This document shows positions 27,757 to 36,569 of a DNA stretch of 64,000 bases, in pieces. Position 1 is the first letter of the stretch. Each line of letters starts with the position of its first letter. Below the pieces are notes generated by a model. The model did no database searches. It saw only the letters and a program-made list of their open reading frames with translations, and was not told the DNA's origin. This DNA is from Mesorhizobium zhangyense. GTDB lineage: Bacteria; Pseudomonadota; Alphaproteobacteria; Rhizobiales; Rhizobiaceae. The stretch is from positions 620,001 to 684,000 of the forward strand of contig NZ_JAAKZG010000001.1 of the NCBI RefSeq assembly GCF_011045115.1, given 5' to 3'. The position numbers and the translations under genes are program-made.

Positions 27757-28128
27757 TCATGCGTCACCCAGATATGATTTGATTGTTTCGATGAAGCGCG
27801 GAACAGAGATCGGCTTCGAAATGTAGGCTTCGCAGCCCCCCTGGCGAATGCGCTCCTCATCGCCCTTCATGGCAAACGCAGTGACGGCGATGACCGGTAT
27901 GACGTGAAGTTCGTCGTCTTCCTTCAACCACTTGGTCACTTCGAGGCCGGAAACCTCCGGCAGTTGGATGTCCATCAGGATCAGATCAGGCTTATGCGCA
28001 CGAGCAAGATCAAGCGCCTCCAGGCCGTTGCGCGTACGCACGGTCTCATAGCCGCTTGCTTCGATCAGGTCGCGGAAGAGCTTCATGTTGAGCTCATTGT
28101 CCTCGACGATCATAACCTTCTTAGCCAT
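27757..28128 (-). CDS. divK: cell-cycle response regulator DivK
   Basis: A 123-residue single-domain receiver with the acidic pocket (VEDNE), phospho-acceptor Asp at residue 53 ([10 protein letters not shown]), Thr in AVTAFAM, and Lys in ISKPIS. In Caulobacter and rhizobia, DivK is phosphorylated by DivJ and PleC and controls CtrA through CckA. It is the first gene of the divK-pleD pair. No full CtrA site was seen in the 241 bases upstream. Confidence 0.95.
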   Translation of the reverse strand: MAKKVMIVEDNELNMKLFRDLIEASGYETVRTRNGLEALDLARAHKPDLILMDIQLPEVSGLEVTKWLKEDDELHVIPVIAVTAFAMKGDEERIRQGGCEAYISKPISVPRFIETIKSYLGDA

Positions 28129-28369
28129 AGATTTCCCGTCCCGACTGCCGATCGCGCCAGCCTATACCGCTTGACGCGCCTTGCCGATGGCACCAAACCC
28201 GCGACAACATTAGCGCAAGATCATTGACGAAACGGAAATCGATCCGTCGCGGCAAATTCAAACGTCAATCCTTATACCATTTTTGATGCGACCGCCCGAA
28301 GACTTGCCCGAGCCGATCGTAGCGGCTACTTCCGACAAACGTTTTCGCATCGATGGCATGAAGGTGACG

Positions 28370-28669
28370 ATGGCCGACAAATTTTCAACGAGCAAGGACG
28401 CCGAGGCGATCGCCATCGAGGCTCTCGTCTTCGTCGCATCGGACCCTGAACTCTTGCCGCGCTTTCTCGCCTTGACCGGCATCGAAGCCTCCGCGATTCG
28501 CGAGGCGGCGCGCGAACCGGGTTTCCTGGCGGGCGTGCTGCAATTCATCCTCGCCCACGAACCGACGCTGATGCAGTTTTCGGAAAGCTCGGGCATCCCA
28601 CCGGCCAATATCGGAGCGGCACTGAGGCGTCTGCCGCTCGGCGACGACAACCACCAGTCGTCGATATGA
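28370..28669 (+). CDS. DUF3572 family protein
   Basis: A 99-residue soluble helical protein matching DUF3572, common in Hyphomicrobiales. The core is IAIEALVFVASDPELLPRF followed by a second helical part ending GAALRRLPLG. Of the possible starts, the ATG at 28370 has AAGGTGACG just upstream and is preferred over 28358 or 28283. Its stop overlaps the start of the HAD-like gene by 4 bases. The function is unknown. Confidence 0.8.
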   Translation: MADKFSTSKDAEAIAIEALVFVASDPELLPRFLALTGIEASAIREAAREPGFLAGVLQFILAHEPTLMQFSESSGIPPANIGAALRRLPLGDDNHQSSI

Positions 28670-29319
28670 GCGACGATCCCGAGACCGCACGCCAGATCGC
28701 CGAACTGGCAAAAGACGAGCGCCCGCTTCTGGTACTCGACGTCGATGAGGTGGTTCTGGAATTCGTTCAGCCATTCATCGGCTTTCTCAGGTCGCACGGT
28801 CTCGACCTGAAAACCGATTCGTTTCGCCTGCACGGCAATGTCTTCGACCGCGATAGGAATGAGGCTCTCGACGATGCACGCGTTTCGACGCTGATCGAAG
28901 ATTTCTTCTTCGTCCAGGCAGACTGGCAAATCGCGCCGGCAGGTGCGGTCGAGACCGTGGCGTCGATCGCCGAGAAGGCGGAGATCGTCATGCTGACGGC
29001 GATGCCGCATCAGCACCGGGCGACCCGGCGCATGCTTCTGGATCGGCTCGGCTTCCCCTACCCGCTGGTGACCACCGAAACGGCGAAAGGCCCTGCGATC
29101 CGGCAGTTGCGCGGCGAACACCCTCGTCCGGTCGCCTTCGTCGATGACATTGCCCGCAATCTCGTTTCGGTTCGGGAGGCCGTGGCCGACGCTCATCTCT
29201 TTCACCTCATGGCGCACAAGGGCCTGCGTGCACTCATGCCGCCTTTGCCGGACGGCATCACCGTCGTAGACGACTGGCATGACGCCGCGCCAAAAATCGC
29301 TGCTGCACTGGGTATTTAG
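28666..29319 (+). CDS. HAD-like hydrolase of unknown substrate
   Basis: A 217-residue protein with recognisable HAD motifs: LVLDVDEVV (the DxD nucleophile pair, though the following Thr is replaced), VMLTAMP (motif II Thr), the Lys in TAKGPAIRQL (motif III) and FVDDIARN (motif IV Asp pair). A phosphatase-type activity is plausible; the substrate is unknown. It is coupled to the DUF3572 gene (ATGA overlap). It ends nine bases from the convergent GNAT gene. Confidence 0.75.
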   Translation: MSDDPETARQIAELAKDERPLLVLDVDEVVLEFVQPFIGFLRSHGLDLKTDSFRLHGNVFDRDRNEALDDARVSTLIEDFFFVQADWQIAPAGAVETVASIAEKAEIVMLTAMPHQHRATRRMLLDRLGFPYPLVTTETAKGPAIRQLRGEHPRPVAFVDDIARNLVSVREAVADAHLFHLMAHKGLRALMPPLPDGITVVDDWHDAAPKIAAALGI

Positions 29320-29328
29320 GCTCAGAAC

Positions 29329-29907
29329 CTACACCACGAAACGCATCAGCGGCCGACCCTGCTTGCGCTCGATCATTGGCGAAAACCCTGCCTTTTCGAA
29401 TACCCGAGTCGAGCCGACGAAAAGGCCGAGCGAGCGCGAATCCTTCGATTGGTTCATCGGGCAGGCCTCGACGAACCGCGCGCCGTTCTTGCGTGCGAAT
29501 TCGACCCCCGCGCCGACAAGCCTGTGGGTCAGCCCCTTGCCACGCGCCTTGCTGCGGATGAAAAAGCAGGAGATCGCCCAGACGGTGGGATCGGCGGCTT
29601 CATCAGGCTCGAGCGGAGCGGAGCCCCTGCCCGCATTGTTCCATTCGGGCACGTCCGCCCTCGGTCCTATCTGCATCCAGCCCATCGCGATATCGTCCTC
29701 GATCGCCAGCAGGCCCGGCGGCGGACCCGATTCGATGCGCGCCTTGATGAATTCCTTGTTGTGCACCCGGTCGTTTTCCCGGCGCAGCGCGGGCGGCAAC
29801 CGAAAATGCGTGCACCAGCAGCCATAGCAGGCACCTTGCTTGCCAAACAGATCCTCGAAAGCCGGCCATAAATCGGCTGTCAGCGGCTCGATTGTCAGTT
29901 TCATCAT
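29329..29907 (-). CDS. GNAT family N-acetyltransferase
   Basis: A protein of about 192 residues with the acetyl-CoA binding segment RSKARGKGLTHRLVGAG and a preceding VWAISCFFI strand, which fits the GNAT fold. The N-terminal part contains GACYGCWCTHFR, a Cys-rich stretch seen in this subgroup. The start is the ATG at 29907 or the next one at 29904; the latter has better spacing from AAGGA. The substrate is unknown. It is divergent from dinB, and a 7-base inverted repeat (CCGCAGC / GCTGCGG, 29920-29940) lies between them. Confidence 0.85.
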   Translation of the reverse strand: MMKLTIEPLTADLWPAFEDLFGKQGACYGCWCTHFRLPPALRRENDRVHNKEFIKARIESGPPPGLLAIEDDIAMGWMQIGPRADVPEWNNAGRGSAPLEPDEAADPTVWAISCFFIRSKARGKGLTHRLVGAGVEFARKNGARFVEACPMNQSKDSRSLGLFVGSTRVFEKAGFSPMIERKQGRPLMRFVV

Positions 29908-29962
29908 ACATCCTTGCGACCGCAGCCTTGCGAGCTGCGGCCTGCTGCCATAAGATTGCGAT

Positions 29963-29977
29963 GTTCCTCTTATGTTC
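29963..29977 (+). promoter_or_regulatory. SOS box (LexA operator) upstream of dinB
   Basis: GTTC-N7-GTTC, the alphaproteobacterial LexA recognition sequence, is an exact match at 29963-29977 and ends six bases before the dinB ATG at 29984. This position would block transcription initiation or early elongation. It also argues against the upstream ATG at 29972, which lies inside the box. Confidence 0.75.
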
Positions 29978-29983
29978 GCAGTC

Positions 29984-31300
29984 ATGAGCACCTCTGTCAA
30001 CGATCCAAGCCACGGTTTTTGCCGAGATTGTCTCGCCGTGCAGCGCGGGCCGGCGATGCGTTGCACCAAATGCGGAAGCCCGCGCCTGATGCGGCATCCG
30101 GAGCTTTATGCGCTTCACATTGCCCATATCGATTGTGACGCCTTCTACGCTGCCGTGGAAAAGCGCGACAATCCGGAATTGAAGGACAAGCCGGTGATCA
30201 TCGGCGGCGGCAAGCGCGGCGTCGTCTCGACCGCCTGCTACATCGCGCGCATCAATGGCGTGCGCTCGGCGATGCCGATGTTCAAGGCGCTGGAAGCCTG
30301 CCCCCAAGCTGTCGTCATCTCCCCGAACATGGAAAAATATGTCCGCGTTGGCCGCGAGGTTCGCTCCATGATGCAGGCGCTAACGCCGCTGGTCGAACCG
30401 ATCTCCATAGACGAAGCTTTTCTCGATCTTGCCGGCACCGAGCGCCTTCATGGCCTCCCGCCGGCGTTGGTGCTGGCGCGGTTTGCGCAGAGCGTCGAAA
30501 AGGAAATCGGCATCACCGTTTCGGCCGGACTTTCCTATTGCAAGTTCCTCGCCAAGGTCGCCTCCGACTTCCGCAAGCCGCGCGGCTTTTCGATCATCGG
30601 CGAGGCGGAAGCCGTCACGTTTCTCGCCGAGCAGCCGGTAACGCTGATCTGGGGCGTGGGAAAAGCCTTTGCCGCGACGCTGGAAAGCGACGGCATCCGC
30701 ACCATCGGCCAGATCCAGCGCATGGAGCGCGGCGACCTGATGCGGCGCTACGGCACGATGGGCGACCGGCTCTATCGCCTGTCGCGCGGACAGGACACGC
30801 GCCGCGTCGAGCCCGACCATGACGCGAAAAGCGTCTCGGCGGAAACCACCTTCGACACAGATCTCGCCTCCTCCGCCGATCTGGTGCCGATCTTGCGGGC
30901 ATTGTCTGAAAAAGTGTCCACGCGGCTGAAAAAATCCGGCATTGCCGGGCGTACTGTGGTGCTGAAACTGAAGACGCAGGATTTCAAGATCCGCACGCGC
31001 AACCGCCAGCTCGGCGATCCGACGCAGCTCGCAGATCGCATTTTCCAGACCGGCATGCAGCTTCTGGCGAAGGAAACCGACGGCACGAAATACCGGTTGC
31101 TCGGCATCGGCGTCAGCGATCTTACCGGCGTCGAAAAGGCCGACCCGCCGGACCTGATCGACGTGCAGTCTCGCAAGCGCGCGCTCGCCGAGGGCGCAAT
31201 GGACGCCCTGCGCGACAAGTTCGGGAAGACGGCGGTTGAGACCGGCTACACCTTCGGCAAGGGCCGCAATGCGCATCCGCGCGAGGATGTGGAAGACTGA
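29984..31300 (+). CDS. dinB: DNA polymerase IV with N-terminal zinc-knuckle extension
   Basis: A 438-residue Y-family translesion polymerase. Catalytic residues lie in [17 protein letters not shown] and [13 protein letters not shown]. Little-finger domain motifs such as TRNRQLGDP follow. About 45 residues precede the polymerase core and contain C13, C16, C27 and C30 in a CxxC...CxxC arrangement, probably a zinc ribbon, known from rhizobial DinB proteins but absent from E. coli DinB. The SOS box just upstream predicts induction by DNA damage. Confidence 0.95.
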   Translation: MSTSVNDPSHGFCRDCLAVQRGPAMRCTKCGSPRLMRHPELYALHIAHIDCDAFYAAVEKRDNPELKDKPVIIGGGKRGVVSTACYIARINGVRSAMPMFKALEACPQAVVISPNMEKYVRVGREVRSMMQALTPLVEPISIDEAFLDLAGTERLHGLPPALVLARFAQSVEKEIGITVSAGLSYCKFLAKVASDFRKPRGFSIIGEAEAVTFLAEQPVTLIWGVGKAFAATLESDGIRTIGQIQRMERGDLMRRYGTMGDRLYRLSRGQDTRRVEPDHDAKSVSAETTFDTDLASSADLVPILRALSEKVSTRLKKSGIAGRTVVLKLKTQDFKIRTRNRQLGDPTQLADRIFQTGMQLLAKETDGTKYRLLGIGVSDLTGVEKADPPDLIDVQSRKRALAEGAMDALRDKFGKTAVETGYTFGKGRNAHPREDVED

Positions 31301-31409
31301 ATTACAGCGCACCATTAGCGTTGCGCGATAAAAATCCTCTCCTCCTGTCGGATATCACCTTCCTTGTTCGTCCTTCGGGTGCATTCCCAGGGACAACGGA
31401 GGATTTGTC

Positions 31410-31862
31410 ATGAGCATCAACACCGACAGGAAAGAAATCCGCGCTGTCATGGACGCCATCCGTCGGGCGCATCATGATAAGAATGCAGCGCAAGTTATCG
31501 CCCAATACGATCCTGAAGCGCTGATTTTTGATCTTGCGCCACCGCTGGATCATCAACCCGACATCGATGGTCTTTCAGCGTGGTTCGATACCTGGCAGGG
31601 GCCGGTCGAGATCGCAGCACATGATTTTGAGATTACGATCGACGGCGACATCGCCTTTTGCCATGGCTTCTACCGCACGAGCGCCACGACCAAGGAAGGT
31701 GGCGAGCTGGCTGTCTTCTGGTCACGTGCGACGGTCTGCCTCAAGCGGGCCAACGGCGTCTGGAAGATCGCGCATGAGCACACGTCCGTGCCATTCTACA
31801 TGGATGGGAGTTTTCGCGCAGCAATCGACCTCGAGCCGAAGTCCAAGGAGGACGCGGCATGA
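31410..31862 (+). CDS. SnoaL/NTF2-like protein (DUF4440/SgcJ type)
   Basis: A 150-residue cone-shaped alpha+beta protein of the NTF2-like superfamily. It starts with the helix EIRAVMDAIRRAHHDKNA, followed by VIAQYDPEALIFD and beta strands with FCHGFYRTS and WKIAHEHTSVPF. Members include polyketide cyclases, isomerases and small-molecule binding proteins, and the genome annotation label 'SgcJ/EcaC oxidoreductase' is often applied without evidence. ACGGAGGA precedes the ATG. Its stop overlaps the start of the next gene by 4 bases. Confidence 0.8.
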   Translation: MSINTDRKEIRAVMDAIRRAHHDKNAAQVIAQYDPEALIFDLAPPLDHQPDIDGLSAWFDTWQGPVEIAAHDFEITIDGDIAFCHGFYRTSATTKEGGELAVFWSRATVCLKRANGVWKIAHEHTSVPFYMDGSFRAAIDLEPKSKEDAA

Positions 31863-32161
31863 CCACAAGCAAACCCGGTAAGATCGGCATCGAGAACGTG
31901 AACCATCCAGGCAAAGTCGAGTTTGTCGATGCTGCCATGTATGAAGCCATGAAGCACGCTTTGCTAAAGACACTGCCAGACACCACGCCGGGACTAACGG
32001 TAGCGGAGGTTCAGAAGCGCGTGGTCGATCATCTGCCGCAGGATCTATTTCCGGGTGGCGCCAAATCGGGTTGGTGGATGAAGGCTGTACAGCTCGATCT
32101 GGAGGCAAAGCGCATCATCACGCGCGAGAAGGTCACGCCGCTTCGGCTGCATAAGGCTTGA
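31859..32161 (+). CDS. small conserved protein (DUF6958-like)
   Basis: A 100-residue soluble protein with segments VDAAMYEAMKHALLKTLP, LTVAEVQKRV and DLFPGGAKSGWWMKAVQLDLEA, a winged-helix-like pattern. I believe it corresponds to DUF6958. The function is unknown. It is translationally coupled (ATGA) to the NTF2-like gene, suggesting the two products work together. Confidence 0.7.
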   Translation: MTTSKPGKIGIENVNHPGKVEFVDAAMYEAMKHALLKTLPDTTPGLTVAEVQKRVVDHLPQDLFPGGAKSGWWMKAVQLDLEAKRIITREKVTPLRLHKA

Positions 32162-32233
32162 TGCTGCCGGCGCAATTGAATCCAAGCTAACGGGATGCTA
32201 TATCTGACTATCTAACTGGTCATGAGAAAGCCA

Positions 32234-32476
32234 ATGAGCACTGTTAATCTCGCCGACGCGAAGGCACATCTCAGCGAACTGATCGGCCGCGTCGCTGAAG
32301 GCGACACGGTCCGCATCACCCGGCGCGGCAAGCCGATTGCCCAACTGAGCTCTGTCAAGAAAACGCTGCAACCAATTGATTTGGGTGCGCTGAAACGTAT
32401 CACTGACCCAATGCCTGCGCAAAAGCAGTCTGCAGGCGATTTCATGCGCGAAATGCGCGATGGCGACCGGTATTGA
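32234..32476 (+). CDS. Phd/YefM-type antitoxin
   Basis: An 80-residue prevent-host-death family antitoxin. The N-terminal DNA-binding part reads STVNLADAKAHLSELIGRV, followed by RITRRGKPIAQL, the family signature. The C-terminal part would neutralise the toxin. The ATG at 32234 gives the standard N-terminus; an in-frame ATG at 32222 is possible. The toxin gene overlaps its stop (TGATG). No clear operator palindrome was seen, only AT-rich sequence (TATATC, TATCTA) at 32199-32216. Confidence 0.88.
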   Translation: MSTVNLADAKAHLSELIGRVAEGDTVRITRRGKPIAQLSSVKKTLQPIDLGALKRITDPMPAQKQSAGDFMREMRDGDRY

Positions 32477-32898
32477 TGCTTTATGTCGACACTTCAGTGC
32501 TGGTCGCCGCACTGACCAAAGAAGCCAGAACCGATGAGATTCAAAGCTGGCTGAGCCAGCAGGATCCGAACGAGCTTGCTATCAGTGACTGGGTCATAAC
32601 GGAATTCTCGTCAGCCCTGTCAATCAAGCTTCGCACCGATCAATTGTTGGCCGAGCATCGCGCAACAGCCCTAGCCGCTTTCGTCCAGCTGGTTTCCAAT
32701 TCTTTCAACATGCTTCCGGTATCCGGAGCGCAGTTTCGCGCTGCGGCGCGCTTCGCGGATCAATACATGCTCGGATTGAGAGCCGGCGACGCATTGCATC
32801 TCGCCGTGGCGGCCGACAATGGTGCAACCGTGGTTACGCTCGACAAACGATTGGCCGAAGCTGGCCTCCCGCTCGGCGTGAAAACCAAGCTTCTTTAA
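32476..32898 (+). CDS. vapC: VapC-type PIN domain toxin
   Basis: A 140-residue PIN-domain ribonuclease. Acidic active-site residues lie in LYVDTSVLVAAL, WVITEFSSAL and LRAGDALHLAVA, with VVTLDKRLAEA at the end. VapC toxins cut tRNA or rRNA and are neutralised by the cognate antitoxin, here of the Phd family. Start overlap with the antitoxin stop (TGATG) implies coupled translation. The convergent dnaE gene ends 23 bases away. Confidence 0.9.
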   Translation: MLYVDTSVLVAALTKEARTDEIQSWLSQQDPNELAISDWVITEFSSALSIKLRTDQLLAEHRATALAAFVQLVSNSFNMLPVSGAQFRAAARFADQYMLGLRAGDALHLAVAADNGATVVTLDKRLAEAGLPLGVKTKLL

Positions 32899-32921
32899 GT
32901 CTTAAGCCAGAAACGCCGGCG

Positions 32922-35900
32922 CTAAACCAGTTCCACCTCGACCACACCGGGTACGGCACGCATGGCTGAGGCTATCTGCGGCGAGATGCGGTAGCGGTTG
33001 GGCAGTTCGACCTCGACTTCGCCCTGCGCGCCATCCTTTATCAGCACGAAGCTCACCTGCCCCTCGCCCTTGACGTTGAGCTGGTTGGCAAGCGTGCCGA
33101 GCGGCGATGCGTCGCGCAGATAGACGCGCAGCGCCTTCTGGACGCGGCTTGCCTCGTCTTCCAGCGAATGCACCGTCTGGATGCGCAGATTTATGCCTTC
33201 CGGGCGGTCTTCAGCCGCGACCGTGATGACGACGGAACGGCCTGCCTCCAGCAAGTCGCGATATTGCGCCAAACCTTCCGAAAACAGCACTGCTTCATAC
33301 TGACCGGTGGTGTCGGAGAAAGCGACGACGCCCATCTTGTTGCCGGTGCGGGTCTTGCGCTCCTGCTTGGAGGTGACGGTGCCTGCCAGCCGACCGGCAG
33401 CCGCGCCGCGCTTTACGGCAGCGGAAAAATCGGCCCAGTTCTGCGCGCGCATCTTTTCCAGAACCGCTTTGTACTCGTCCAGCGGATGCGCTGAGAGATA
33501 GAAGCCGACGACCTGGAATTCGCGGTGCAGCTTGTCTGCCGGCAGCCAGATATCGGCCGCAGGCAGATGTAGCGTCTGCGCCTGGCCACCCATGGCACTG
33601 CCAAAGATGTCGGACTGGCCCGAAGCGGCATTTTCCTGCGCGCGCTGCGCCATACCCATCATGCGCTCGACGCCCGCCATAAGGGCCGCGCGGTCATGAC
33701 CGAAGCAATCGAAGGCGCCGGCCATGATCAGGCTTTCGAAGACGCGCTTGCCCACGATCTTCGGATCGATGCGCTCGCAGAAATCGGCAAGGCTGGCGAA
33801 CGGCTTTTCCTTGCGCTTGGCGACGATGTGCTCGACCGCAGCGTCGCCAACGCCCTTGAGGGCTGCCAGCGCGTAGAAAATGCGGTTTTCGGCGACCTCG
33901 AAGTCGCGGAACGAACTCATCACCGAGGGCGCGACGACATCGATACCAAGCCGCAGCGCATCCTGGCGGAAGTCGGCGAGTTTGTCGGTGTTGGACATAT
34001 CCAGCGTCATCGACGCTGCCAGGAACTCGACCGGATAATGCGCCTTCAGATAGGCGGTCTGGTAGGAAACCACCGCGTAGGCGGCGGCGTGCGACTTGTT
34101 GAAGCCGTAGTCGGCGAATTTCGCCAGAAGGTCGAAGATGAAATCGGCCTGCGGCTTGCTCACGCCTTTTTCCACCGCGCCGGTGACGAAGCGCTCGCGC
34201 TGCTTGTCCATCTCGGCGCGGATCTTCTTGCCCATGGCGCGGCGCAGAAGGTCTGCTTCGCCGAGCGAGTAGCCGGCCAGTTCCTGGGCGATCTGCATCA
34301 CCTGTTCCTGGTAGACGATGACGCCCTGCGTCTCCTTGACCAGATGATCGATCTTGGGATGGATCGAAGCGACCTCTTCCTCGCCATGCTTGCGCGCATT
34401 GTAGGTCGGGATGTTCTCCATCGGGCCCGGCCGGTAGAGCGCGACCAGCGCGATGATGTCCTCGATGCGGTCGGGTTTCATGCCGATCAGCGCCTTGCGC
34501 ATGCCGGCACTTTCAACCTGGAACACGCCGACGACCTCGCCGCGCGACAGCATCGCGTAGGTCTTCTCGTCATCGAGCGGAATGCGCGCCAGATCGACCT
34601 CGATGCCGCGCCGGCGAATGAGCCGCACCGCGGTCTCCAGCACCGTCAGCGTCTTCAGGCCGAGGAAGTCGAACTTCACCAGCCCGGCTTCCTCGACCAT
34701 CTTCATGTTGAACTGGGTGACCGGCATGTCGGAGCGCGGATCGCGGTACATCGGCACCAGTTCCGACAGCGGACGGTCGCCAATGACGATGCCGGCAGCG
34801 TGCGTCGAGGCGTGGCGATAAAGCCCTTCCAGCTTCTGCGCCATGTCGAGCAGTGTCTGGACGATCGGCTCTTTCTCGGTCTCCTCGGCAAAACGCGGCT
34901 CGTTGGCGATAGCGTCGGCAAGTTTCACCGGATTTGCCGGGTTCTGCGGCACCATCTTGCAGAGCCGGTCGACCTGTCCGTAGGGCATCTGCAGAACACG
35001 CCCGACGTCGCGCAGCACGGCGCGCGCCTGCAGCGTTCCAAAGGTGATGATCTGGCCGACCTGATCGCGGCCATAACGCTGCTGAACGTAGCGGATCACC
35101 TCTTCGCGCCGGTCCTGGCAGAAGTCGATGTCGAAGTCGGGCATCGAGACGCGATCGGGATTGAGGAAGCGCTCGAACAGCAGCGAGAAGCGCAGCGGAT
35201 CGATGTCGGTGATGGTTAGTGCATAGGCGACGAGCGAGCCCGCGCCCGAGCCACGGCCCGGGCCGACCGGAATGCCTTGCGCCTTCGCCCATTTGATGAA
35301 GTCCGCGACGATCAGGAAGTAGCCGGGGAACTTCATGCGCTCAATAATGCCGAGCTCAAACTCTAGCCGCTCGCTGTATTGCTCGACGGTGAAACCTTCG
35401 GTCAGCCCGGCAGTCTCGAAGCGCTGCTGCAGGCCTTCGCGGGCCTGACGGCGCAATTCGTCGGCCTCGGCCTTGAGCGCTTCCGTGGGATCGGCTTCGT
35501 CGCCGCCGGTAAAGCGCGGCAGGATCGGATTGCGCTTCTTCGGGTAGTAGGAACAGCGCTGCGCGATCTCGATCGTGTTGTCGAGCGCTTCAGGAATGTC
35601 TGCAAAAAGTGCCGACATCTCCTTCTGACTCTTCAGATAATTGTCGGGAGACAAGCGGCGGCGATCATCGGAAGCAACGACCGAGCCTTCGGCGATGGCA
35701 ATCAGCGCGTCATGGGCTTCATAGTCGTCACGGGTTTGGAAAAACGCCTCATTGGTGGCGACCAGCGGCAGGCGATTGCGATAGGCAAGATCGATGGTTG
35801 CGGCTTCGAGGTTCCGGTCATAGCCGCCGAGACGCTGCAGTTCGACATAGAGCCTATCGCCGAACAACGCCTTCAGGGCCAGCAGTCTTGTCTCGGCCAG

Positions 35901-36452
35901 TTCGGCATGGCCGGATTTCAGCGCAGCGCCGACCGGCCCCAGCGGCCCGCCGGTCAGGCAGATCAAACCCGGCGAGAACTCCTCCAGCCATTCCGTGGTG
36001 ACCTGCACCGCCTCGCCCGGCGGCGTTTCGAGATAGGAGCGGCTGACGAGGCGAACGAGATTGGCATAGCCCTCCTCCGTCGCAGCAATCAGCACGATCG
36101 GATGCAGATCTGCCCCGTGGCGACGATTGCCGCTGCGCGACGAGTCGTTGACCTCACCGGTAAAGGACAGGCTCGTCTGGCAGCCTACCAGCGGCTGCAC
36201 GCCTTCCTTGGTGGTCTTCTGCGCGAATTCGAGCGCACCGAACAGGTTGTTGGTGTCGGTGATGGCGATGGCCGGCGCGCTGTCCTTGACGGCGTGGCCG
36301 ACAATCTTGCCAACCTGCAACGCGCCTTCCAGCAGCGAATAGGCGGAATGCACGCGCAGGTGGATGAAGTTTCGCAAAGGCACTGTAGCCTTTGCCAGCG
36401 CATTTTGCGCACTGCGCAGGATGGGGTCGCGCGGGGGCCGGTCGCTCGCCAT
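32922..36452 (-). CDS. dnaE: DNA polymerase III subunit alpha
   Basis: A 1176-residue replicative polymerase of the DnaE1 group. An N-terminal PHP domain (FIHLRVHSAYSLLEG) is followed by the polymerase core with the catalytic Asp pair in MPDFDIDFCQDRR near residue 435, the fingers and beta-clamp-binding regions, a helix-hairpin-helix, and a C-terminal OB fold (VTSKQERKTRTGNKMG). The length is normal for the replicative copy; the error-prone DnaE2 is shorter and would sit with imuA and imuB. It is transcribed alone, in the opposite direction to the toxin module. Confidence 0.98.
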   Translation of the reverse strand: MASDRPPRDPILRSAQNALAKATVPLRNFIHLRVHSAYSLLEGALQVGKIVGHAVKDSAPAIAITDTNNLFGALEFAQKTTKEGVQPLVGCQTSLSFTGEVNDSSRSGNRRHGADLHPIVLIAATEEGYANLVRLVSRSYLETPPGEAVQVTTEWLEEFSPGLICLTGGPLGPVGAALKSGHAELAETRLLALKALFGDRLYVELQRLGGYDRNLEAATIDLAYRNRLPLVATNEAFFQTRDDYEAHDALIAIAEGSVVASDDRRRLSPDNYLKSQKEMSALFADIPEALDNTIEIAQRCSYYPKKRNPILPRFTGGDEADPTEALKAEADELRRQAREGLQQRFETAGLTEGFTVEQYSERLEFELGIIERMKFPGYFLIVADFIKWAKAQGIPVGPGRGSGAGSLVAYALTITDIDPLRFSLLFERFLNPDRVSMPDFDIDFCQDRREEVIRYVQQRYGRDQVGQIITFGTLQARAVLRDVGRVLQMPYGQVDRLCKMVPQNPANPVKLADAIANEPRFAEETEKEPIVQTLLDMAQKLEGLYRHASTHAAGIVIGDRPLSELVPMYRDPRSDMPVTQFNMKMVEEAGLVKFDFLGLKTLTVLETAVRLIRRRGIEVDLARIPLDDEKTYAMLSRGEVVGVFQVESAGMRKALIGMKPDRIEDIIALVALYRPGPMENIPTYNARKHGEEEVASIHPKIDHLVKETQGVIVYQEQVMQIAQELAGYSLGEADLLRRAMGKKIRAEMDKQRERFVTGAVEKGVSKPQADFIFDLLAKFADYGFNKSHAAAYAVVSYQTAYLKAHYPVEFLAASMTLDMSNTDKLADFRQDALRLGIDVVAPSVMSSFRDFEVAENRIFYALAALKGVGDAAVEHIVAKRKEKPFASLADFCERIDPKIVGKRVFESLIMAGAFDCFGHDRAALMAGVERMMGMAQRAQENAASGQSDIFGSAMGGQAQTLHLPAADIWLPADKLHREFQVVGFYLSAHPLDEYKAVLEKMRAQNWADFSAAVKRGAAAGRLAGTVTSKQERKTRTGNKMGVVAFSDTTGQYEAVLFSEGLAQYRDLLEAGRSVVITVAAEDRPEGINLRIQTVHSLEDEASRVQKALRVYLRDASPLGTLANQLNVKGEGQVSFVLIKDGAQGEVEVELPNRYRISPQIASAMRAVPGVVEVELV

Positions 36453-36569
36453 ATCTTACGCCTTTGCTACTCGGGAATCTGTTCGGTCAATGTATTGCTC
36501 GAGCCTAGCTGATTCCACCCCGACACCGAACCACGAACAGCTTATTCGCACCGGCAAAGACTGGTGGTC

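Noticed and set aside
29920-29940. CCGCAGC / GCTGCGG stem as a terminator between GNAT and dinB
   Set aside because: It is in a divergent promoter region and has no T-run on either side; at most a leader hairpin.
33696-35219. Open frame of about 507 codons on the plus strand within dnaE
   Set aside because: It is fully antisense to the conserved dnaE gene, with His/Arg/Leu-rich translation typical of reverse frames in high-GC DNA.
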